Source: Pyxicephalus adspersus
Lineage: Eukaryota > Chordata > Amphibia > Anura > Pyxicephalidae
Direction of reading: 5' to 3'
DNA: 64,000 nt
NCBI RefSeq assembly: GCF_032062135.1
Contig: NC_092864.1
Span: 14,641,266 to 14,705,265 of the forward strand
Every line of letters begins with the position of its first letter. The stretch's first letter is position 1. The notes beneath the pieces are model-generated. The model had not been told where the DNA came from. It worked only from the letters and a program-made list of their open reading frames with translations, and made no database searches. Below, piece by piece: positions 50,001 to 60,660 of this stretch. Made by a program: the position numbers and the translations under genes.

Positions 50001-53000
50001 ATACCTGCTTTAAAGGGAACCTGTACAAACATGGAGGCCATCATTGAACACATTTGGAAATATGGTCGCGGGAATTCACTGGCTGAACAGAAGCTTCCAA
50101 ATTAGCTCTCAAAGTGACTATGCCCTTATTACCTCCTTATTACCTTCACTTATTTCATTATCACAAATGGCATAAAGCACTAATTTTTAAATACTCTAAA
50201 ACACGTGTATAACTGGCCTTAAAGTGCATGCATGGTTCTCTGTTCATCAGAAAATGGTAGGAGTCTCTTACCTGGTGGCCAGCTGACACTGCTGGAGCCA
50301 TTTGGCGATTTGGCACTGGGCCAGCCATCCCCTATAGATCCTGGAGGGCTGGATGGAGAATTACTGCTGTTCAGGAAGTCATAAGAACCAAATGGAGAAT
50401 CTTCAAGCCTAAAGCCACTAGAAATAGCACCTGTAAAGGGAACAAAATGTCCTGTGATATGCTGAATGTAATCCAACCCCCCGTGTAAAGCAACTCAAGC
50501 TGTTGCACATGAGCAGCAATTTATACTTGGGCTGTTACTTACCATGTTTACTGGAGTTCTGGTCCAGTGAAGTATTAGGAGACATGCTGTCAACTGTAGT
50601 CCATTTCCTCAGACGGGACTGTGGTTCTTTCATGCCTCCAAGTTCCATACTTACATTCGAGTTCAAGCCTAGATCAGCAAAAAAAAGTTGTTAACTTTGG
50701 AAATATTGGAGAAAAGCTTTAATACAGAGAATGGCTGCTGAGTTATACTACATAACAGAACTTCTCTTATGATAAACTCATGCAAATTACTAAATTTATA
50801 TTTAAAGTTCTATGCTTTACAGGTATATAATAAAACAAATACACTCACCTAATGAGAAGCCATTGTAAGTGTTGATGGGTGATGGGACTTTGGGAAGTTC
50901 TGGGGTTGAGTGAGGCAGCACATTTTCCAGGAAGGACTTCATAGGAGGCTGGTGGAGCATTGGTTGCTGGGAAGGCGGGATAGCTTGTTTCATCAAGAGA
51001 TTAGGATCGAGCTGGCGGGATTGTTGTTGCATACCAAGAGACCGGGCCTTGAGCAGACAGTCATTATTAACTTATGATATGACAAACACATTGCAATCAG
51101 TATAGATCATATACAAATTAACTGAAGGAGCTTAAGTCTTCATTAAGACAGGCTCTGCTACACTATGCTAATGCGCTGCATGCAGACCCTAAAAGCTAAA
51201 TTCTTTCAAATGAGTAAAACAGATGCAGGGAACAGTACATTTTGCTACCATTCAGTCTGCTACATATACACCCATGCTCTAAAAATTCATAATCAAGTCT
51301 TAAGCTGATACATGGGGTCATGTGAGGGACCAGAGGTTTCCACTTATTTTACTGGCAGAAACAGCACTGGAGTTTTAGCCTTTATATAGTTTAGCTTTAT
51401 ATATAGTTTTTTATAGTTTTATATATATTCAATGAATTATTTAGCAAAGTTCTTTTTTAGATTAATTCTGCAATGAGACAAATACCCAGAGAATATCGCA
51501 CCAAACATACAAAGTAAACCTTAACTGGTCGGGAAAACAAACAAAAGCATTTAGGAGGTTCAGCAGACTGGCTTCTTAATGCAGGGCTACTTTGTTTTAA
51601 GAGCATCCTCTCTAGTGTCAGTGAGCTCCAAGACTCAGGAAGGAATGATACCCAACTAACTTTTTAATACTCAAGTTCCAGTGACTCTTAAATACTACTG
51701 GTGAATGAGAGGAAAGCGGCAGTTACTGCAGTCACCATCTAAAAATGCTAGATACTTTGTTGTAATGCTGATCTTAGGGCTTTAATACAGATTCTGCGGC
51801 ATGGGACAAGCTTGCTTTTATTGGGCCTGGTACTCGGAAAGTATTGAAGTCAGAGACAAAACTTTATTTAGACAGAAAATTTCACTTGTTAATGGAGCAT
51901 GCAGGCATAAGAAAATTCGCCTACCTGTTCCTGCTGCTGGCGCCCCCCTGGGGGCATTCCTCCTCTTTGATTCTGCACTTTTTGCTGTTGAGCCAATAAA
52001 CGCTAAAGAGAAAATACAGGTAATGAGAAGATTTAAACACCAACAAAAGCTTACCATTGTAAGAACACTTATTTCATGTAAGAGTACATTGTAATTTTTT
52101 GGAAGCTATGCACAGTGTCCTGCTGGCCCCTCTCACCAGCCATAATCTGCTTGCACTTGCACTTGCACAGAGAAGCACTTATTAGGAAAGAAGAAAAGAG
52201 AAGGTGGGGAGCACAAAATATAAGCAAAATACATTTCAGCTTAAAAAAAGCAAAAAGGATTGACAGCACAGTATGCATGCTGACTGATAAAAGTGTCACT
52301 AAAGCCTAAAATGTTTCGACAAACCCCCTTGTAAATGCTAACTGATTTATGCATCTAAATCTGAAAGGCTCTATGCAGAGTCACAGAAAAACTTACTTGC
52401 AACTGTGAGATCTGAGAGAGCTGGGAAAGTTGACTTAGTTGTGAAAGTTGGTTCAACATGGCTACTTGCTGTGGGTTAAACAGTGGACCCAGTCCTCCGT
52501 TGTTAGGCGGATACTTCAATATAGGAGGGACCTGATTTAAAAAAGAAAAGAAAAAATTCATACCCAATTTACATTAACACAGTTTCTGTATGCATGATTA
52601 ACCTGCTATCGCTTATTTCTTTTTCTTAGTCACCTTAATTATGAAGATCAGACAAACAAACTGTTCTGGTGGGAGGTAAGTCTAAAATTGGCTCAAGGGA
52701 TACAACTTCTGCACATACTGAATGACAGTGAATCCAGGAAGAAGTAATGTATGTCCAAGCCTGCAGACAAGGTTTTGAGTACCGCATACCAAATGTACAC
52801 CAAATTATGGGGCAGGCCTATAAACTGCTGAACTGGGTGATAAATCAGTGCTTGGTTTTGCACTAGGAATACAAATATTTTATGTTTTTGAATTTTAAAG
52901 CAGAGGTAACCTCTAAATACAAACTTTTTAACATAGGGGAACCCATTTAAATACCTTTCACTTCTTCAGGGAACGCCTTTTATAATTACTATATCCACAG

Positions 53001-56000
53001 AACCAAGTACATTGGCTTAGTGGTCATTGGAAACAAGTGGGAAGGCTGCAACTATTACAGATCATTACCAAAAAAGATTACTGGGGTCAGTGGTAACTGA
53101 TATGATATGTCACAAACTGCTCATTGATCACGGAACCCTTGGAAATCTCTTGGGGAACCACCATGGTTGAGAAAAACTGCAGTAGATGGGGGGTTTTGGC
53201 AGAGGAGATATTCAAAGTCTCTTTTGGTAAAAAATTTTTTTATTATAGAGCATTATATAGCCCCAGCTCCATTATGGGAGGTCCTAAGACTTTGATGAAA
53301 GACAACTCCAGGGCCTCCCAATAGCCAAAAAAAATCTCATGGTGGACCCAGAGGAGTCAGCAGTGAAGATGGCTGTTTCACAGGGATGTAGAAGTAATAG
53401 TATCCCGGAGCTGTCATTTTTGCAGAACAGTGTGTCACAATTGACATTATGGCAAAAGCTCCCACCAACAAGTTTAACTCCACTTTACACTGTAGGTAAA
53501 CCCTGGCAAGTGTTAATAATATTCAATTTTTAGCTTAGGTTTTGTGACAGACTTCACATTCTGGGTAACAGGGCACTCAGACAAGGTTGTTACAAATGAA
53601 CAAAAATGATGAGTACTTGGGGGACACACACACACATCCATCAAGGTTAACATTGGGCAGCAGAACTTACCTGAGGGGGCATTATATTAGGAGGCACTTG
53701 AGCACGGAGATTAGGCTGAGATGAGTTAACAGCTTGTGATGGAGGCTGCTGAGCGCCTCGAGCTTGTGCTGCATTGCCAACACCAAACATATTGGGATTG
53801 CCATTCTGTATAAAGAAAATAGTAAAGTAAGTTGGCTATAAACTAAATACATGGTCTGAAGTGCTTTTGTAAGCTTATTGGTGCTCTTAACAAATATGTT
53901 ATAGGGTTCAGAGGTCACACAATTTATTAAGCTATTTGCTTACTGTAATTAGATGTGCAATAAATATTACTTTATGGTTTCTATGAGTATTTAAGGTGTT
54001 TAACAAAATACAATCACATGTACATGGAGATGCTTCAACGAGCTTGATTCCCTATACACATCTCTAACACACAGAGTTCCCTTGGCAGACTCACCTGTCT
54101 CACAGAACTGACGTTTGGCATTGCCAGACCTGGGAAAGAGCCAAGGGATTGAGTAGGTAGTGCACTATTTAAAGGGGGAAGCTTCATGTTTTGATTGGTA
54201 AGAAACTGCAGATTTTGTGTCTCTTCTGCTACAATGCCATCCTGAAGAGGGATGAGGCAGAATATGAGTGAAGGGCCCGGAGAATGTGGTAACAGGGTGT
54301 GATCAGGATCCCGAAACAAAAGCACAGAGGAAGGCAGCACGGTGACAGTAAGGAAAAAGGCAGAAAACAATGCAGGTTAGTGCCATGGGAAAAGCTAGAT
54401 GTCGCACTAAGCAGAGGGGTGATTACAGTGAGCAGTCATGTATGCTGAACAGTTAGAATCTACTAGGAGACAAAGCAGTCAAAGATACAAAAGTCTCAAG
54501 CTAAAAAGTACAGAAACTGCTCAGCACAAGTTGTATAGAAGTTAAAAACAATACACTAACCTTATCAAAGTAAGGATTGTGATCCATGGAAGACTCTTTG
54601 GAAAGGTGTCGAGGAACAGGGCCCTTCCCTACTACCCTGCTGTAATCTCCAACACCAAGGCCTGATTTATCCATATCCAACCGCTTGTCTTGCATCAGCC
54701 CTGCACACATAGACAACATTTTATGTCTCCCTATGCAAAAAGGCAACAATCAAATATCTAGAAACATATGTAGATAAATATATTAATGGATCCTCTGATA
54801 AAGTACAGTATAGATTAAAGTGTATGCCAGGTCATAATGGGGTTAAAAAACACACACACAGTTTTGTTAATACTGCAAGCAAGGTAAAATATCTGTTCAT
54901 CAGTCCAGCCCACTTTTTTCTGCTAAACTGCAGACCACCCTCTCCATATACTTCACAATTAATTAGGCTTTACCAAGTCAGCTAAAATTGCAAGCCATGC
55001 TGTCTATATAGCCTGATGACTAATATGGAAGGCTGCAACTGCAGTTTTAAGAACATCTTTACTTGCAGCCTATCTGCATTCCCACCCAATTCTAGTAAAT
55101 GCGTCCTGTCTGAAGCTTTTTCAAGCAAGGGTCTGCAACAGTATTGTTTGTGTACACGGCTATTGTAGCTGTGGCACGGCTCTGAGCTCCCAAGTTTTCA
55201 GTAAAGATAGCCCCATTAAATCAAACTAGCCTTTCATACACACCTCCAGAAAGATCCATTTTATTGCTCTGTGAGGGGTCGTCAGGTGAATCTCTCTGTG
55301 GAAAAATGGGACAAATGTTATAGGAAAATCATCTTACACACACAAAAAAAATTAACCTCTCCTCTCCCTCTAAACTTACTGAAAAGCCCATGTTGTTGAA
55401 CTGTTTTACAAATGGATTCATCCAGTTCTCATCCTGTTTGTTTCCATTTTTCATCATTCCCTGAGGGAGGAAAAATAAACCAGTCAAGAAATGAAGAGAA
55501 CAAAAATACAGCAATTATTACAATATTTAAACTAAGCGTATCAATGAAACATGGGATTAGTGATAGGAGGAGAGTATGGTTACGCTTTACACTGTAGCAG
55601 AAGTAAAATCAGCTCTCCTGCTAGACACTGCTGTTGTGTGGAGAAGCTGTGTAAATTTTAAGACTGCAAGTAGCTCCGCAGGTAATCACAGCTTCAATGT
55701 GCATTTCAACTGTGTAGTTACATGTTGGCCTGGAGGTCAGGGTAACAGAAAGGGTAAAGCCAATATAACTTGTTTCTGTTTGCTTGGCCTCTTCGACACT
55801 TCACCGTCAGGGATACATTAATTTATAGAAAACGTATCTGATTTTTTACCATTGGATATGTTAGGTGTAAAGAGCAGTATTGAAATGTATAACTGCAGGG
55901 CAAGTAAGAGGTGTAAATGTTAAGTACTGTGGAAGAATAAAAACCATGTCTGCGGAACTGACCTTTGAAGGCATTTTCTTCATGTATGGCGGCCAGTTCA

Positions 56001-59000
56001 TAGACTGACTGGTGTCCTGCGATGAATTGCTGTTCCACATTCCTATCTCTACGTCATCATCATCCCAACCAGAGGAGCGGCCTCCAGGCCCGGTCATTTC
56101 ATCTCCACACCAGCCACCGTCTTGCATAGATTTGGGACCTATAAAGCAAACATTGAATCAGATTTGTGATACTGTATATAGGTTTTGTTTTTGAAAAAAA
56201 ACACAAACTTATTTTTACCACAGAACATACCGGGTTTGCCTGGAGCCTGCTGGCCGATGGGAGTTTGGCTCCAACCAGATGCCACTTCAGTATTTTGGTC
56301 ACCCCAGCCACTGCCAGTGTCCATAGGTTTTCCCCATGCAGACGTACCATTATCTACAACTGGCGCTGGGGTCTCTGACCAAGTCTCACCCCATCCTAGA
56401 GGGGGGAAAAAAAAAAAAAAAGAAATTAACAGACATGCAAAATACATCACCCAAACCTCAATTCTTTTGTTTAACTAAAGTTATTCTGTTTACTAAATTG
56501 CTGGGTCCCAGTTTTGAATCTCAGCCAGGACACTCCCTGCATTGAGTTTGCAGGTTCTCCCCGTGTTTCCTGCGGGTACCCTGGTTTCCTCCCACATTTC
56601 AAAAACATGCAGTTAGGTTGATTGGCCTCCTGAGATTGACCTTAGTCTGTGGTAATGAGATATGCCTATGGTAGTCACATTAGATTGTGGGACCCTTTGA
56701 GGGACAGCTAGTGACATGACTATGGACTTTGTACAGTGCTGCGTAATATGTCAGCGCTATATAAATACTGTGTAAATAGATATATATATATATATCACAT
56801 ATATAATAACCCCTAGTTGCCTGCAAATGTCCTGTTAAAATATTGGGGTGTTTTAACACCACTACTCTACATTCTCGTTCAATGTGTGAATGTTATGCTT
56901 TAAAACCAATATAGTAGGACCACTATTGAGGATGACTGATCTGAACTGGATAGGCTATCCGTTCCCTGACCCAGCAAAAGCTGAGTTTAACTTACACATG
57001 ACTATGGCTCCATGTACAAGCAAAATTGATAGGAAAAAATTGTGCAGAAACACAAAAGGCAAAGGCTACCGTTGTTGATTTGGAGACAGAAGAATCTCCA
57101 CGGGAAATGGCTTGGTTGTGGGAACGCCAAAAAAAGAAAATCAAAGTCTCAAAGTGGCAACTACTACTGGTAAAAGCAATGACCACACAATCTGTAAAAG
57201 TTTTTTAAGAAAGAAACAGGCTGGCTGTTAGCCACATTAATGCTGCCGCAGTTCAGAATAAAGCCTGAAGCATAGTGGAAAAAAATAGCCTTGCCAGACA
57301 GGGATTACATTTCATACCTTTTTTAGGGCATGACATAAGACTACTATATGTGAAAGGCTCCACCACAGATTCCGGAGACACTTACCAGAGCCGTTGCTGC
57401 TGCTTTCTTTGTTTGGCACGGCACTTGATGGTGGGGGCAGATGATGCCCCTGGGTTGGTTGTTCTGCCCCACTTGTGGTGGCATTGGCTTTGTTTTTATC
57501 CCACATGTTCACATTCTTGTATTTGTATTGGTTGGGATCGCCCCAGGCTGCAGTTCCATCATCTATATCCATTTTGCGGCGGATAGACTCTGGAGAGGGC
57601 TCCTCCCAACCTGTTGGCTCTTCATCCCTTGTTGGAGTTGACATTGGTCCACCTAACCATCCAGATGGTTTGTTGGGAGTAGGTTGTGCTACCCACGTCC
57701 CAGTCTCTGGCTTCTTGCCCCATTCTGAGGAGTTGTTTGATTGTGGGTGTTCGCTCTCCGTTCCAGCTGGGCCACACTTGGAAGAGTCTCCTCCTCCCTG
57801 GCTGGACTTTGCTTGGTCTGCCCATCCTTGGTTAGCGTTGGCTTTAGATGGCTCATTCCAGCCTGATGAGTTGTTTACATTACCACTACCCCAGGAGTTA
57901 GATCTTGCATCTCCCCATCCAGACCCAGACTTGTCACTGTCACTGCCAGAACTCGACTTGGCTACTCCCCAATGATTACTTTTGGAATTGTCCCCCCAAC
58001 CATCACTATTATTTCCCCCCCACCCTTGTTTGACCTTTTGTGCATCATTCCGAGTAGACCTGTCCTCTTTACCGTTACCCCATGATTGATTGCTCTTGAC
58101 CGTTCCAGTAGTAGCAGCAAATTGATCCCCCCATTCCCCTTGGCTTACAGAGCCTTTGGCATCACCCCACCCTGTAGCAGGCTTTGGATCTCCCCACCCA
58201 GATACTGATGAGGTATCATTGCTTTTAGGGTTGGGCTTCTCCACCCATCCCCCTGAGTTAGAAGTCTTTGACACAGAGGCCCCCCAAGCTTCTGTTCCAT
58301 TGTCAGTCTTTCCGTCGCTCCGTGGCACAGCAGCTTTGGTGTCCCAGGCAGTGTTCTGTTTAATTGGAGTCTGTCCCCAGCCAGAGTTGCACAAGACCCG
58401 AGGATCAAGATCACTTCTATTTACATAACTTTGGAGTAATGTTTGTTGGTCCGTCTTTCTTCTTTCCATGAGCCGCTGCTGGCCGACTTGCTCACTCTGG
58501 CTTCCAGTGCTGTCTACGCTACCTTCACTTTCCGTACCTGTATTTTTGGCCCATACATTGCTTGTCTCATTGCCCCTTAACCCTGTTGGATTTTGTCCTG
58601 CATTCTCTTCTTCGGCAGATTTCCAAGTGTTTGGTGCCTTTCTGCCGTTTTCCACGTTCTCGCCGTCATTGGAATGCTGATTATTCGAAGGTTTGTTCCA
58701 ATCTCCATTTGAAATATTAGTGCCAGTGTTTTGTGCTGGGTTTCCCCATCCTCTGTGATTTCCACTAGTCCCTCCATTTCCACTTCCCCAATGCATATTT
58801 TGGGAGTTTACAGTCCCCGACTCCCATAATCCTCCTTTATTCCCATTGACTTTAAAGTTTGGGCCATTGGGCCCATTCATACCCGGCTGCATTATAGTCG
58901 CATTCACAGTGTCGCCATTAGCTTGCCCTTTAGGGACCGAACTTTTTTCTCCGGAGTAATTTGAGCCGGAGGTACCCCATGTAGTACCGTATGATCCGAC

Positions 59001-59923
59001 ATTTGTTTCCTCGCCATTGCTAAGGTGAGGAATGGAAGTGCCATTTGTAACTGAGGGGGTGTGAAGCGGAGAGTGATTCATGTTACTCGCACTCCAGGCC
59101 CCATGCCCTGTAGAGTTAGGCAGTTCATTTGTCTGCATTAAACCAGCAGAGTTTGGTAAACTAGAGGTCATAAAGTTAGTAGTGTTATTTGGTCCAGTCA
59201 TTTCAGTGTTAAGGTTTTGAGGTTGTCCACTATAAGAAGCCTGCCTTGTACCACTGAGTTCAGAATCTCCATTCTCCTGCACGCCACCCCAGGAGCCTGG
59301 GGTGGAATTGCCCGTTTTAAGGTTAATACTCCGATTGTTAGACACCTGACCTATAGTACTACTTGGAACATTTGTGCCAGAATTATTAGACCCTTTAAGG
59401 GTATGTCCATTGCTGTCCAAAACAGGCCAGGCACCATGGTTGCCATTCATGTTCAAAGTGCTTGGATTTAATACTCCTTTCGGAGTACCAGCGGTGCCCC
59501 AAGCGTTAATCCGGTTGTGCCTACTGTCTGAATTGCTATCGGGGCCATCCTGACATGTGCTTATCATGGATCCATGAGGGACACCCCACGGTCCATTAAT
59601 ACTTCCACTGCCTGCATTATTGCTGTTGACCAAAAGTTTGCTTTGAGAACCGTGCCCAATGCCATTCCTTATGGTATCCATTTCCCCTACGCTGTCTCCA
59701 AATGGCACAGAGTGGCCCTTTTCAAGCCCGGAGCTTGGGGTAGAGTCAATATCCATACATTCTGATGCCAATTCCGGGCCGTTTCCTGTGATTGATGGCC
59801 ACGCCTCTTTATCGGTGCCGTCTACAATTACTTTTTCCCAGTTTGTGCCTGATTCACCGTTGGTAGAGACTGATCCCCAGTGTGAACTTTCATAGTGAGA
59901 TCCTAGACTGCCATGATTGAGAT
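46675..59923 (-). CDS. TNRC6A: TNRC6A (GW182 family) Argonaute-binding silencing scaffold, 5' partial
   Basis: Nineteen exons in the window splice in frame (5,183 nt; 1,726 residues plus TAG at 46675-46677). In order: a GW/WG-repeat Argonaute-binding region, mostly in one 2.5-kb exon; a UBA-like segment; a Gln-rich region with LSQ repeats; the PAM2/poly(A)-binding segment ending [12 protein letters not shown]; a CCR4-NOT-binding HELWKVPL segment; an RRM fold; and a Trp-containing C-terminus. In the cell the protein works in cytoplasmic silencing complexes and P-bodies. The paralogue call rests on TNRC6A-type features: [21 protein letters not shown], the short UBA-like region, and an ending [14 protein letters not shown] like human TNRC6A. 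The N-terminal Lys-rich and poly-Gln exons are not in the window. Confidence 0.96.
47541..47680 (-). CDS. TNRC6A: TNRC6A exon: RRM core
   Basis: 140 nt, phase 0 in, phase 2 out. It encodes [40 protein letters not shown] and AQKSLH. The RRM lacks the usual aromatic RNP1 residues, as in the family, where it does not bind RNA in the usual way. Confidence 0.95.
47760..47830 (-). CDS. TNRC6A: TNRC6A exon: start of RRM fold
   Basis: 71 nt, phase 1 in, phase 0 out. It encodes [20 protein letters not shown] then TPQ, the first beta strand (WLVLKNL) of the C-terminal RRM. Confidence 0.94.
48179..48239 (-). pseudogene. Diverged copy of part of the TNRC6A last exon, in intron
   Basis: 61 bp in the intron between 47831 and 48444 align without gaps to 46849-46909 in the last exon, same orientation, with 49 of 61 bases equal by hand count. 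Some differences are CpG to TpG/CpA changes. The copy still reads open in the same frame ([16 protein letters not shown] against [16 protein letters not shown]). Outside these 61 bp the match fades. I see no convincing pair of splice sites, so a duplicated exon remnant is the most likely reading. Confidence 0.6.
48445..48666 (-). CDS. TNRC6A: TNRC6A exon: [11 protein letters not shown]4-NOT-binding segment
   Basis: 222 nt, phase 1 both ends. It encodes [31 protein letters not shown] and [12 protein letters not shown], then [13 protein letters not shown]. The ELWKVPL block is the known CIM-2-type segment of the silencing domain. Confidence 0.95.
48755..48865 (-). CDS. TNRC6A: TNRC6A exon: Ser/Thr-rich linker
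   Basis: 111 nt, phase 1 both ends; donor GTACAA. It encodes [20 protein letters not shown] then [17 protein letters not shown]. Confidence 0.92.
49251..49391 (-). CDS. TNRC6A: TNRC6A exon: GEPWKG deadenylase-contact segment
   Basis: 141 nt, phase 1 both ends. It encodes [20 protein letters not shown] and [20 protein letters not shown], nearly the same as human TNRC6A. The Trp in PWKG belongs to the silencing region that contacts CCR4-NOT. Confidence 0.96.
50272..50430 (-). CDS. TNRC6A: TNRC6A exon: poly(A)-binding-protein contact region
   Basis: 159 nt, phase 1 both ends. It encodes [40 protein letters not shown] and SWPP. In TNRC6 proteins this region holds the PAM2 motif that binds PABPC1. 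Confidence 0.95.
50543..50668 (-). CDS. TNRC6A: TNRC6A exon: linker before PAM2 region
   Basis: 126 nt, phase 1 both ends. It encodes [20 protein letters not shown] then [20 protein letters not shown] and KHG. Confidence 0.93.
50849..51047 (-). CDS. TNRC6A: TNRC6A exon: Gln-rich end and linker
   Basis: 199 nt, phase 0 in, phase 1 out. It encodes [20 protein letters not shown], then [20 protein letters not shown] and INTYNGFSL. The acceptor has a weaker pyrimidine tract (CTGTCTGCTCAAG). Confidence 0.9.
51925..52002 (-). CDS. TNRC6A: TNRC6A exon: Gln-rich
   Basis: 78 nt, phase 0 both ends. It encodes [20 protein letters not shown] then QQQEQ; donor GTAGGC. Confidence 0.9.
52397..52531 (-). 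CDS. TNRC6A: TNRC6A exon: LSQ repeats of the Gln-rich region
   Basis: 135 nt, phase 0 both ends. It encodes [28 protein letters not shown] and then (LSQ) repeats ending ISQLQ. Compared with the human sequence as I recall it, there is about one extra LSQ unit. Confidence 0.93.
52908..53180. mobile_element. hAT-like non-autonomous element, copy 3, in TNRC6A intron
   Basis: It shares ACATAGGGGAACCCATTTAA, TATAATTACTATATCCACAG and CCATGGTTGAGAAA with the copies at 20829 and 24310. Confidence 0.6.
53671..53805 (-). CDS. TNRC6A: TNRC6A exon: Pro/Gln-rich
   Basis: 135 nt, phase 0 both ends. It encodes [20 protein letters not shown] then [18 protein letters not shown]. Confidence 0.92.
54095..54241 (-). 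CDS. TNRC6A: TNRC6A exon: linker before Gln-rich region
   Basis: 147 nt, phase 0 both ends. It encodes [20 protein letters not shown], then [20 protein letters not shown] and SVRQ. Confidence 0.9.
54561..54700 (-). CDS. TNRC6A: TNRC6A exon: linker
   Basis: 140 nt, phase 1 in, phase 0 out before GTTAGT. It encodes [20 protein letters not shown] and on to [14 protein letters not shown], matching the TNRC6A-type linker. Confidence 0.92.
55244..55295 (-). CDS. TNRC6A: TNRC6A small exon: UBA-like segment, end
   Basis: 52 nt, phase 0 in, phase 1 out. It encodes [17 protein letters not shown]. The AG at 55296-55297 is chosen because the previous exon ends in phase 0. The second and third helices of a full UBA domain are not recognisable. 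Confidence 0.88.
55380..55460 (-). CDS. TNRC6A: TNRC6A exon: start of UBA-like segment
   Basis: 81 nt, phase 0 both ends. It encodes [20 protein letters not shown] then FNNMGFS, the first helix and Met-Gly-Phe turn of the UBA-like domain. Confidence 0.93.
55963..56138 (-). CDS. TNRC6A: TNRC6A exon: acidic Trp-rich segment
   Basis: 176 nt, phase 1 in, phase 0 out. It encodes [13 protein letters not shown], then [20 protein letters not shown] and [12 protein letters not shown]. The block [12 protein letters not shown] is conserved across TNRC6 proteins. Confidence 0.94.
56231..56395 (-). CDS. TNRC6A: TNRC6A exon: GW repeats, continued
   Basis: 165 nt, phase 1 in and out. It encodes [20 protein letters not shown] and further WG motifs (SGWGDQN, SGWSQTP). 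The donor is GTATGT. Confidence 0.93.
56498..56797 (+). mobile_element. SINE, near full length, plus orientation, in TNRC6A intron
   Basis: TTGCTGGGTCCCAGTTTTGA starts the element, followed by ATCTCAGCCAGGACAC, GTTCTCCCCGTGTTTCC, TAGTGACATGACTATGG and GTCAGCGCTATATAAATAC, with (TA)n at 56781-56795. It lies in the intron between the giant GW exon and the next TNRC6A exon, antisense to that gene. Confidence 0.75.
57386..59923 (-). CDS. TNRC6A: TNRC6A giant GW-repeat exon (Argonaute-binding domain)
   Basis: 2,538 nt, open throughout, acceptor at the 59924-59925 side and donor GTAAGT at 57380-57385. It begins with the split codon for Asp then [10 protein letters not shown]. More than twenty GW/WG or isolated Trp sites are spread through Gly/Ser/Asn-rich sequence. 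The [15 protein letters not shown] segment (about 58339-58386) is the well-conserved Argonaute-hook-type motif. The end carries [20 protein letters not shown], a family hallmark. Long ORFs on the opposite strand here are shadows. Confidence 0.97.
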
Positions 59924-60311
59924 CTGGAAAATAAAAGAAAAACCCTGATCAAATAAAATATTTAGAAAAAGAACTAACACCACATCACACACAAACTTTG
60001 CTACACAGGTTTTATCTCATACACCCAAAACAAAAAAAGGAAATTTGTACACTCAGAAGGCCAGCCAGCTTTTTATGAAAGGTTATGTATTTTTTGTGTA
60101 GAGTGTTGCTGATTTAGAGCTGTGTATTTGCAACCTGTGACTAGAGAAGGGATCATGAGACATGCCCATTAGGGCCATCAAGGCTTAACAAGAGGACAGG
60201 GATGAGAACTAGGCGAGTGGCTTTTTTTACTTATTGAAATTGCCACCCATATCACATCCTGTGCATTTATAGTATACAAAGCATATACTTTACAGCAATT
60301 TCAAGGTCATC

Positions 60312-60660
60312 TTAAAGAGGAAATAAACTCTAAAGTGCCTAAAACAAAACAAAACAAAAAAAAATCCACTTACCTTCAATCCTACAGTGCAGTCGATTGG
60401 TCCGGAGGTGTCTTCCATCGGGTCCCACGTCGTCCTGGTATCAGGGGCCGGGTGGCGCGATCTTTGCCTCTTCATTCTGGTTCTTCTTCCTACATCACTC
60501 ACTCGACGCAGTCGGGAGATCGGGTGACGTAGGTTGGAAAAAAAAACTTGCCGATCTCACTGCGCATGCGTGAGATCGGCAATTTTTTCTCTTTTCACGA
60601 AAAGGCTCCCTTCTGCGCATGCAGAATTGCACGAATGCCGGAGATTGCACTAAAAAAAAA
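60312..60660. repeat. Probable dispersed element with terminal hairpin
   Basis: The stretch begins TTAAAGAGGAAATAAACTCT, is unusually rich in CpG for intron DNA, and includes a perfect hairpin with arms TTGCCGATCTCA and TGAGATCGGCAA around the loop CTGCGCATGCG (60548-60582). Similar opening motifs (CACTTACCT plus GGTGT) occur near 6003-6060. It is probably a frog DNA element; the family is not determined. Confidence 0.45.

Noticed and set aside
57475..57975. 166-codon plus-strand ORF
   Set aside because: Antisense shadow of the TNRC6A GW exon; the Leu/Pro/Asp pattern is the complement of Gly/Ser/Trp codons.
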